10,051 bases of DNA from Bacteroidales bacterium. GTDB lineage: Bacteria; Bacteroidota; Bacteroidia; Bacteroidales; Muribaculaceae. The notes beneath the pieces are model-generated. The model worked only from the letters and a program-made list of their open reading frames with translations, did no database searches and was not told where the DNA came from. Below, one piece after another: positions 1 through 6,465 of this stretch. The stretch's first letter is position 1; each line of letters opens with the position of its first letter. The DNA lies in the NCBI GenBank assembly GCA_019420545.1, contig JAHZGZ010000285.1:1-10051 (forward strand), in the 5' to 3' direction. A program made the position numbers and the translations under genes.

Positions 1-5
1 ATACG

Positions 6-1658
6 ATGAAGAAGAGTGCACTTCAGAAGGCCCGTGCGGCCTACCAGCCCAAACTCCCCGTGGTGCTCACCGGCGCCGTTAAGGCAGTAGAGGGCAAGCC
101 CACCCACTCCGTGGCCGATCAGGATGAGATCAAGGCCCTGTTCCCCAACACCTACGGTCTCCCCGAAATCCAGTTTGAAAAAGACCCCAACCCCGCAAAA
201 GGCTCCACACCCTTCAATGTAGGTGTAATCCTCTCGGGCGGTCAGGCTCCCGGCGGCCACAACGTAATCTCCGGCCTCTTCGACGGTATCAAGAAGATCA
301 ACCGCGACAGCCGCCTCTACGGTTTCCTCATGGGCCCCGGCGGTTTCGTCGACCACAAATACATCGAGCTCACCTCCGACATCATCGACCAGTTCCGCAA
401 CACCGGCGGCTTCGATATCATCGGCTCGGGACGTACCAAGCTTGAGACAAAGGCCCAGTTCGACAAGGGCCTCGAAATCCTCAAGCAACTCGACATCAAG
501 GCGCTCGTAATCATCGGCGGCGACGACTCCAACACCAACGCATGCGTGCTCGCCGAGTACTACAAGCAGATCAACGCCGGCGTGCAGGTGATCGGCTGCC
601 CCAAGACCATCGACGGCGACCTCAAGAACGAGGTGATCGAGACATCGTTCGGCTTCGACACCGCTACAAAGGTCTACAGCGAGGTTATCGGCAACATCCA
701 GCGCGACTGCAACTCAGCCAAGAAATACTGGCACTTCATCAAGCTCATGGGCCGCAGCGCAAGCCACATCGCCCTCGAGTGCGCACTCCAGTGCCAGCCC
801 AACGTCTGCATCATCTCCGAGGAGGTTGAAGCCAAGAAGCAGACCCTCAACGACATCGTAAACTCTATCGCCGACATCGTGGCCGCACGCGCCGCCAACG
901 GCAACAACTACGGTACCGTCCTCATCCCCGAAGGCCTCATCGAGTTCATCCCCGCCATGAAGGCCCTCATCGCCGAGCTCAACGACCTGCTCGCCGCCAA
1001 CGCCGCCGAGTTCGCCACCATCGAGCCCAACAACCGTCTCAGCTGGGTTGCCGACCGTCTGTCGGCAGAAAACGCAGGCATCTTCACCAGCCTCCCCGAC
1101 GGCGTGGCCAACCAGCTCTGCCTCGACCGCGACCCCCACGGCAACGTACAGGTATCGCTCATCGAGACCGAGAAGCTCCTCGGCCACATGGTAGCACGCC
1201 GCCTCGACCAGATGAAGAGCGAAGGCCGCTATGTAGGCAAGTTCGCCACACAGTTCCACTTCTTCGGCTACGAAGGCCGTTGCGCCGACCCCTCCAACTT
1301 CGACGCCGACTACTGCTATGCCCTCGGCTTCAACGCATCGTGCCTGATCCGTGCCGGCGTTACCGGCTACATGTCGAGTGTGCGCAACCTCACCAAGCCC
1401 TCCGTACAGTGGATTGCCGGCGGTATACCCATCACCATGATGATGAACATGGAGCGTCGCCACGGCGCAATGAAGCCCGTTATACAGAAGGCTCTCGTAA
1501 CCCTCGACGGCGCCGCATTCCAGAAGTTCGCATCGCAGCGCGACAGCTGGGCGCTCAACACCGAATTCGTTTACCCGGGCCCCATCCAGTACTTCGGCCC
1601 CGCTGAGGTATGCGACCAGTGCTCGATGACCCTCAAGTACGAGCACGCCGCTAAATAA
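6..1658 (+). CDS. pfp: Pyrophosphate-dependent 6-phosphofructokinase (PPi-PFK), long form
   Basis: Cytoplasmic enzyme that reversibly phosphorylates fructose 6-phosphate to fructose 1,6-bisphosphate with pyrophosphate instead of ATP, so it can serve glycolysis or gluconeogenesis. The 550-residue length fits the long, plant-like PFP class. Motifs seen: glycine-rich phosphate loop SGGQAPGGHN (77-86); GGDDS (171-175), where Asp174 takes the place of the Gly usual in ATP-dependent PFKs; PKTIDGDLK (199-207) with Lys200 and catalytic Asp203/Asp205; MGR (248-250); and the sugar-phosphate segment GYEGR (421-425). From family knowledge, the GGDD plus PKTIDGD combination marks PPi use. The N-terminus (MKKSALQKARAAYQPKLP) looks like a normal family start, which supports the ATG at 6. 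Only 5 bases lie upstream, so its promoter is outside the window. An intrinsic terminator 25 bp after the stop suggests a transcription unit ending here. ATP use is unlikely but would need an assay to exclude. Confidence 0.97.
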   Translation: MKKSALQKARAAYQPKLPVVLTGAVKAVEGKPTHSVADQDEIKALFPNTYGLPEIQFEKDPNPAKGSTPFNVGVILSGGQAPGGHNVISGLFDGIKKINRDSRLYGFLMGPGGFVDHKYIELTSDIIDQFRNTGGFDIIGSGRTKLETKAQFDKGLEILKQLDIKALVIIGGDDSNTNACVLAEYYKQINAGVQVIGCPKTIDGDLKNEVIETSFGFDTATKVYSEVIGNIQRDCNSAKKYWHFIKLMGRSASHIALECALQCQPNVCIISEEVEAKKQTLNDIVNSIADIVAARAANGNNYGTVLIPEGLIEFIPAMKALIAELNDLLAANAAEFATIEPNNRLSWVADRLSAENAGIFTSLPDGVANQLCLDRDPHGNVQVSLIETEKLLGHMVARRLDQMKSEGRYVGKFATQFHFFGYEGRCADPSNFDADYCYALGFNASCLIRAGVTGYMSSVRNLTKPSVQWIAGGIPITMMMNMERRHGAMKPVIQKALVTLDGAAFQKFASQRDSWALNTEFVYPGPIQYFGPAEVCDQCSMTLKYEHAAK

Positions 1659-1683
1659 AAAAATTTCCCGAATCACAGCTTGC

Positions 1684-1730
1684 AGGACCGCCTCGGGGAG
1701 CAATTCAGCTCATGGCGGTCCTCTTTTTTT
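1684..1730 (+). terminator. Rho-independent terminator of pfp
   Basis: A 9-bp perfect stem, AGGACCGCC (1684-1692) with GGCGGTCCT (1714-1722), is followed after one C by seven T (1724-1730). The loop holds a second 4-bp stem, GAGC (1698-1701) with GCTC (1708-1711), so the hairpin is nested. It begins 25 bp after the pfp stop codon. This is the only textbook intrinsic terminator in the window. Confidence 0.88.
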
Positions 1731-1759
1731 GTCAATAAGGAGCACGAACTCATCGGTGT

Positions 1760-1836
1760 AGGGACGCGGCGTGCCGCGTTACATCACCCCTGTACCCCCT
1801 CACGCTCCTTGATGAAACGCGGCACGCCGCGTCCCT
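1760..1836. repeat. Intergenic 21-bp inverted repeat with self-palindromic arms (REP/MITE-like)
   Basis: The left arm (1760-1780) and right arm (1816-1836) are perfect reverse complements over 21 bp, separated by 35 bp. After one mismatch the pairing continues for 5 bp (1782-1786 with 1810-1814). Each arm is nearly palindromic on its own: the left core reads ACGCGGC-GT-GCCGCGT and the right has AC at the centre, so the DNA or RNA could fold as one long hairpin or as two small ones. Its GC-rich arms contrast with the other AT-rich gaps. There is no T-run after the right arm, so it does not look like a terminator. It sits between the pfp terminator and the nucleotidase start, ending 21 bp before the ATG. 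It may be a REP-type or miniature mobile repeat present elsewhere in the genome; that is inference from shape alone. Confidence 0.85.
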
Positions 1837-1857
1837 GCTCTATTTATATTACCATTG

Positions 1858-3306
1858 ATGAAACGACTGATAACCTCACTCGGAATAGCACTCACCGCCT
1901 TCGCCGCCATGGCAGGCGATCTGGTGATACTGCATACCAACGACACCCACAGCGCCATCGACCCCGACGACAAGGGAATGGGCGGCATAGTACGGCGCAA
2001 GGTGCTGATCGACAGCGTGCGCGCCGTCCGGCCAAACGTACTTCTGATCGACGCCGGCGATGCCGTGCAGGGCACACTTTACTTCACGCTCTACGACGGA
2101 GAGGTGGAACGCCGCCTGATGAACGAACTCGGATACGACATCCAGATCCTCGGCAACCACGAGTTCGACAACGGCATGGAGCGTCTCGCCGCACAGTGGC
2201 GGCAGCTCAACGCCGAGCGCCTGTCGTCGAACTACGACGTGCGCCACACTCCGCTCGACTCCCTCTTCAAACCATATACCGTCAAGGAATACGACGGCAA
2301 GAAGATCGGCATAATCGCCCTCAATCTCAACCCCGAAGGGATGATCGCCTCGCACAACACCGAGGGGCTTCGCTATCTCGATGCCATAAAGGCCGCCAAC
2401 TCTCTGGCATGGTATCTGCGCAATGTCGAGCATGTCGACGCCGTGGTGGCCGTCACCCACATAGGCTACGACAAGAGCACCGACAACACCCCCTCCGATC
2501 AGGAACTCGCCGCATCGACCGAAGGGATCGACATAATCATCGGCGGCCACAGTCACACACTCATCGACCCCGAGGCGCCCGATGCTCCGCGCTTCCGGGT
2601 GCCCAACGCCGTCGGCGACACCGTGCTCATCGCACAGACAGGAAGCCGTGGCCGCGAACTCGGCGAGATCACCATCGACCTTTCCACAATGAAGGCCACA
2701 TCGCGCCTCATCCCCGTCGACAGCCGTCTCGACTCACGTGCCGACACATCACTCGAAGCCATCATCGCACCCTACCGCGACGGTATCGACCGCCTGAAAA
2801 AGACCCGCATAGGCACTCTCGCCCAGGATATGCCCGCCGGTAGCGATCTGCTGCTCAACTGGGTCGCCGACGAAATGCTTGCTGCAGCACGCGGAATGGT
2901 GCACTTCGACGTCGACCTCTCAATTGTCAACAAAGGAGGCATACGCCGCGGACTCCCCAAAGGCCCCGTCACGAAAGAAGAGATAATGACCATGCTCCCG
3001 TTCGACAACCATCTTGTCGTGCTTGACATCAAGGGGAGCGATCTGATCGACGCATTCAAGGTGATGGAAGGCCGCGGCGGCGACGGCGTGAGCGGAGATT
3101 TCGACTGGCGCCATATCGACCCACAGCGCACATATAAGCTCGCCACCATCGATTATTTGGCCCAGGGTGGCGACTATATGGAGCCGCTCACCCACGGCAA
3201 AGAGCTTTTCCGTTCATTCGGCCGGCTCGACGAGGTAATGATGGACCGTATCGAGTCGCGCAACGGAAAATCAATCAAATATACCAAGATCGCCCCGCGC
3301 ATGTAA
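1858..3306 (+). CDS. Exported 5'-nucleotidase / UshA-type metallophosphoesterase, two domains
   Basis: Predicted periplasmic phosphoesterase that dephosphorylates nucleotides, releasing nucleosides and phosphate; 2',3'-cyclic phosphodiesterase activity is also known in the family. Numbered from the ATG at 1858 (482 aa), residues 1-19 or 1-20 form a signal peptide (basic start, hydrophobic core, AMA-G). The calcineurin-like metal-binding motifs are complete: LHTNDTHS (Asp29, His31), DAGD (Asp68), GNHE (Asn100, His101), VTHIG (His201) and GGHSH (His231, His233). The C-terminal 5'-nucleotidase domain (about 300-480) has the conserved VNKGGIRRG (357-365), LPFDNHL (380-386) and YLAQGGDYM (433-441) segments, so both domains are present in one chain. 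A TTG lies directly before the ATG; I take the ATG as start. No Shine-Dalgarno sequence is seen. The GH3 fusion gene follows after 23 bp, suggesting co-transcription. The exact substrate cannot be read from sequence. Confidence 0.93.
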   Translation: MKRLITSLGIALTAFAAMAGDLVILHTNDTHSAIDPDDKGMGGIVRRKVLIDSVRAVRPNVLLIDAGDAVQGTLYFTLYDGEVERRLMNELGYDIQILGNHEFDNGMERLAAQWRQLNAERLSSNYDVRHTPLDSLFKPYTVKEYDGKKIGIIALNLNPEGMIASHNTEGLRYLDAIKAANSLAWYLRNVEHVDAVVAVTHIGYDKSTDNTPSDQELAASTEGIDIIIGGHSHTLIDPEAPDAPRFRVPNAVGDTVLIAQTGSRGRELGEITIDLSTMKATSRLIPVDSRLDSRADTSLEAIIAPYRDGIDRLKKTRIGTLAQDMPAGSDLLLNWVADEMLAAARGMVHFDVDLSIVNKGGIRRGLPKGPVTKEEIMTMLPFDNHLVVLDIKGSDLIDAFKVMEGRGGDGVSGDFDWRHIDPQRTYKLATIDYLAQGGDYMEPLTHGKELFRSFGRLDEVMMDRIESRNGKSIKYTKIAPRM

Positions 3307-3329
3307 ACGCGCCATGCGCACCTGACTCT

Positions 3330-6311
3330 ATGCCCATCCGATTTTTCACAAAAATACTCACCACACTGCTGCTCCTCGTCCCGGCAATCTCCGGGGCAGT
3401 CACGCCGCGGCTGATCTCCGCCACGCCGTCGCAGCCCTGCGAGGCATGGGTCGACAGCGTAATGCTCACGCTCGACCTTCGCCACCGCGTGGGCCAGCTG
3501 TTCATCCCCATGCTCGACCCGCGCTCGCTCCCCGCGGCAAAAAATGTGGTGAAAGCCGACATCGACCGCTACGGCATCGGCGGCATACTTATCAGCGGCG
3601 GTACCACGGCCCAGCACGCCGGACTGATCGACTATGCGCAGTCGGTGTCGCCCATACCCCTGCTCGTAACCCTCGACGGCGAGTGGGGGCCGGCCATGAG
3701 GCTCAACGATGCCGAGCGCTTCCCCTACAACATGACCCTCGGCGGTATCGACGACGACAGTCTGCTCTATGACTACGGCCGCGAGGTGGCGCGCCAGTGC
3801 CGCCTGCTCGGCGTGCAGGCAGTATTCGCTCCGGTACTCGATGTCAACTCGCGTCCCGACAACCCGGTCATCGGACGCCGCTCGTTCGGCGAGGATCCCG
3901 AGCGCGTAAGCCGCCTTGGCTGCGCCTACTCACGCGGGCTCGAATCCGGGGGTGTGCTCTCCGTGGCAAAGCATTTTCCCGGCCACGGCGACACCGGCAC
4001 CGACAGCCACAAGGCCCTCCCCACCGTCGATCATTCGGCTGAAACCCTGCGCAAAGTAGACCTTCTCCCCTTTGCCGACTATGTAAAAAGCGGCCTCGGC
4101 GGCGTAATGGTAGGCCATCTGAGTGTGCCCGCGCTCGACAAAAGCGGCCGGGCCGCCTCCATGTCACAGCGCATCACCGAAGGCACCCTCCGCACCCGTC
4201 TTGGATTCGAAGGACTGATATTCACCGACGGCCTCGCCATGAAGGGCGCAGTGCCTCCCGACGGTGGCGACAACTGCGTTGGCGCACTACTCGCCGGTGC
4301 CGACATGCTCGTGGCGCCCGCTTCGCTGCGCACAAGCATGGCCGCAATACTGGAGGCAATAGAGACCGGCCGGTTATCCGAATCCCTTATCAACGACCGC
4401 TGCCGCCGTGTGCTCCGATGGAAGTACGCCCTCGGTCTGAGCCGCCCTCCGTCGCCCTCACCTTCCGGCTTGAAAGAGAAGATGAACGGCGCCGAGTCGG
4501 AGACCGTGCGCCGACGTCTTGCCGCCGCCTCGATCATCTGTCTCGACAATGCCGACGGGCTGCTGCCGCTCCATCGCCTCGACACTACAAGCATCGCAGT
4601 GGTCAATATCGGCGCTCCGGCCCACAACACATTCTCGCAGTTCTGCGCGCGTTATGCCCGCGTCGATGTATTCTCCTCGGCCTGCGAGGCCGGATTTACG
4701 GCGTCGGTTCTGAAGCAGATACTCTCCCACGACGTGGTAATAGCCGCCGTCTACGACGACAATGCCGCCGCGCGTACCGCCCTGTCAAAACTGAAAGGAT
4801 CCTCAAGGCTCATCGAGGTATTTCTCATAGGCCACTACAAGGTCGCACGCTTCGCGCCGCTCGCCAGCCGCACGGTGGTGCTCTGCGGCGAAAACACAGG
4901 TCTGTCGCAGGAATATGCCGCACAGGCGCTCTTCGGCGGTATACGTGTAAATGCAACTCTCCCGGTCACCATCAAGGGTGTTGCTCCCGCAGGCACCGGC
5001 GTCGGACTGGTCAAGACGCGCCTGGGCTACACATCGCCCGAGGCGCGCGGCTTCACGCCACGGCTCGCTAATGCCACCGACTCGCTTATCAGGGTCGGGC
5101 TGCGCGAGGGAGCGTTTCCCGGAGCGGTGCTGCTTGTGGCAAAGGATGGCGACAGAGTGCTCGAACGCGCTTACGGCTACCCCAACTCGGGCCGTACGCG
5201 GCGAGTGAGTGCCGACTCTACCCTCTACGATCTCGCCTCAGTAAGCAAGATCGCGGGCACGCTACCGGGCATAATGAAAGCCGCCGACGCCGGAATGCTC
5301 GACCTCTCGGCACCCGCCGCCCGCTATATCCCCGGTCTGCGCAAGCCCGGTCGCGACAGCATTACGTTGCGGCAGATGCTACTCCACGAAAGCGGCTTTC
5401 CCGCCGGAATATCAAGCGCGGCAGTTGTCACCGACAGCAATTCCTACACCGGCCGGCTCGTGAGTGCGCGACCTACACGCGACAATACCATAAAACTCGC
5501 ACGTCGCGCCTACGCCAACCGCCACGCCCGACTGCGCACCGACATCACGTCGCACGTACATACCGCATCCACCCCGTGGCAGATCGCCCCGGCGCTATGG
5601 GTAGGGCCCGCTACGCTCGACACCCTGATGGAGCGTATATACAACGTACCGCTTCGCGAACCCGTCTACCGCTATTCCGACCTGAATTTCGCCCTGCTCA
5701 TGGATGCCGAACAGCGCGCTACCGGCATTCCCCATGAGAAATGGGTCGACAGAGAAATATTCGCGCCGCTCGGAGCGTGGCGCACCGCCTACCGTCCGCT
5801 ACAGCGATTCAAATCTACGGAAATCGCAGCCACCGAACACGACCGATGGCTGCGTAAAGCAACCCTCCGCGGCTACGTCCACGACGAACTCGCGGCATAC
5901 AGCGGCGGCATACAGGGTAACGCCGGACTATTCTCCACCGCCGGCGATCTTGCCAAACTCGGCCAGATGTGGCTCAACGGGGGCACTTACGGCGCCGACC
6001 GCCTGCTATCAGAAGCGACGGTACGGCAGTTCATCACCACGCGCAGCGACATCTCGCGCCGCGCCCTCGGCTTCGACGCTCCCGACACCGAAAACCCCGA
6101 CTCCTCCCCCACTACTCCCGACGCCCACCCTTCAACCATAGGACACCTAGGATTCACGGGCACATGCATGTGGATTGATCCTTCGCGCAACCTTATCTTC
6201 ATCTTCCTCACCAACCGCGTGAACCCTTCACGCGAAAATCCCGTTTGGGATACCCTCGATATCCGTCCCGCCCTCTTCTCCGCCATCCTTTCATCCCTCC
6301 CGAAGCGCTGA
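3330..6311 (+). CDS. Exported GH3 (NagZ-type) beta-N-acetylhexosaminidase fused to a serine beta-lactamase/esterase-fold domain
   Basis: A 993-residue two-enzyme protein. Residues 1-23 are a signal peptide (ends AISGA), with no lipobox Cys, so a soluble periplasmic or secreted location is likely. Residues about 45-370 are the GH3 catalytic barrel: KHFPGHGDTGTDSH (214-227) is the NagZ signature whose Asp225-His227 pair acts as acid/base in the family, and FTDGLAMKG (298-306) supplies nucleophile Asp300. Residues about 390-560 look like the GH3 C-terminal alpha/beta domain. Residues about 575-985 are a class C beta-lactamase-like serine hydrolase: SVSK (637-640, SxxK, nucleophile Ser637), YSD (782-784, in place of YxN), and HLGFTG (939-944, in place of KTG), preceded by a Pro/Ser/Thr/Asp-rich insert (about 919-935). 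From family knowledge the GH3 half removes beta-linked N-acetylglucosamine, typically from muropeptides. The substrate of the second half is unknown: peptide, ester or amide are all possible, and a resistance role is unlikely. It starts 23 bp after the nucleotidase stop. Confidence 0.95.
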   Translation: MPIRFFTKILTTLLLLVPAISGAVTPRLISATPSQPCEAWVDSVMLTLDLRHRVGQLFIPMLDPRSLPAAKNVVKADIDRYGIGGILISGGTTAQHAGLIDYAQSVSPIPLLVTLDGEWGPAMRLNDAERFPYNMTLGGIDDDSLLYDYGREVARQCRLLGVQAVFAPVLDVNSRPDNPVIGRRSFGEDPERVSRLGCAYSRGLESGGVLSVAKHFPGHGDTGTDSHKALPTVDHSAETLRKVDLLPFADYVKSGLGGVMVGHLSVPALDKSGRAASMSQRITEGTLRTRLGFEGLIFTDGLAMKGAVPPDGGDNCVGALLAGADMLVAPASLRTSMAAILEAIETGRLSESLINDRCRRVLRWKYALGLSRPPSPSPSGLKEKMNGAESETVRRRLAAASIICLDNADGLLPLHRLDTTSIAVVNIGAPAHNTFSQFCARYARVDVFSSACEAGFTASVLKQILSHDVVIAAVYDDNAAARTALSKLKGSSRLIEVFLIGHYKVARFAPLASRTVVLCGENTGLSQEYAAQALFGGIRVNATLPVTIKGVAPAGTGVGLVKTRLGYTSPEARGFTPRLANATDSLIRVGLREGAFPGAVLLVAKDGDRVLERAYGYPNSGRTRRVSADSTLYDLASVSKIAGTLPGIMKAADAGMLDLSAPAARYIPGLRKPGRDSITLRQMLLHESGFPAGISSAAVVTDSNSYTGRLVSARPTRDNTIKLARRAYANRHARLRTDITSHVHTASTPWQIAPALWVGPATLDTLMERIYNVPLREPVYRYSDLNFALLMDAEQRATGIPHEKWVDREIFAPLGAWRTAYRPLQRFKSTEIAATEHDRWLRKATLRGYVHDELAAYSGGIQGNAGLFSTAGDLAKLGQMWLNGGTYGADRLLSEATVRQFITTRSDISRRALGFDAPDTENPDSSPTTPDAHPSTIGHLGFTGTCMWIDPSRNLIFIFLTNRVNPSRENPVWDTLDIRPALFSAILSSLPKR

Positions 6312-6402
6312 TTCCTGTTCATCAGATCACCTCCGGTCGTTCTAATACCTAAAAATGATTATACATAAATGGAGATCATATCGACAATCACTAAAATTCG
6401 GT

Positions 6403-6434
6403 ATTGCAAGTGGGTCGGGGTATGTGTAATTTTG
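6403..6434 (+). promoter_or_regulatory. Bacteroidota-type promoter of the TonB-dependent receptor gene
   Basis: The -33 box ATTG (6403-6406) is followed by a 20-bp spacer and the -7 box TAATTTTG (6427-6434), an exact match to TAnnTTTG. This fits the known Bacteroidota sigma-ABfr pattern. Transcription should start near 6441, giving a leader of about 25 nt before the ATG at 6466. The rest of the 154-bp gap (6312-6402) is AT-rich; I see no clear terminator for the GH3 gene and no riboswitch-sized structure there. Confidence 0.78.
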
Positions 6435-6465
6435 CGGCAATTATTCAACCGTATATAGCCAGTCA

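Noticed and set aside
714..1703. Long minus-strand open frame (329 codons) opposite pfp
   Set aside because: It is antisense to strongly conserved pfp coding sequence, the product is a low-complexity Val/Gly/Glu/Ala-rich string with no family likeness, and it arises from GC-biased codon third positions.
1855..1857. TTG as start codon of the nucleotidase
   Set aside because: An ATG follows at once and gives a normal signal peptide; TTG starts are rarer and add only one residue.
1876..2556. Minus-strand open frame of 226 codons opposite the nucleotidase gene
   Set aside because: Shadow of the conserved gene; no start context, promoter or recognisable protein features.
1680..2843. Plus-strand frame of 387 codons overlapping the nucleotidase gene
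   Set aside because: Its product is Arg/His/Pro-rich, runs through the terminator and the inverted repeat, and lies out of frame over a gene with complete catalytic motifs.
6355..6379. ATGAT / ATCAT inverted repeat upstream of the receptor, considered as a Fur-like box or GH3-gene terminator
   Set aside because: Only 5 bp pair across a 15-bp spacer, there is no T-run after it, and it does not match the Fur consensus well.
6312..6465. Cobalamin or other riboswitch upstream of the TonB-dependent receptor
   Set aside because: The predicted leader is only about 25 nt, and no B12-box-like conserved segment is seen in the gap.
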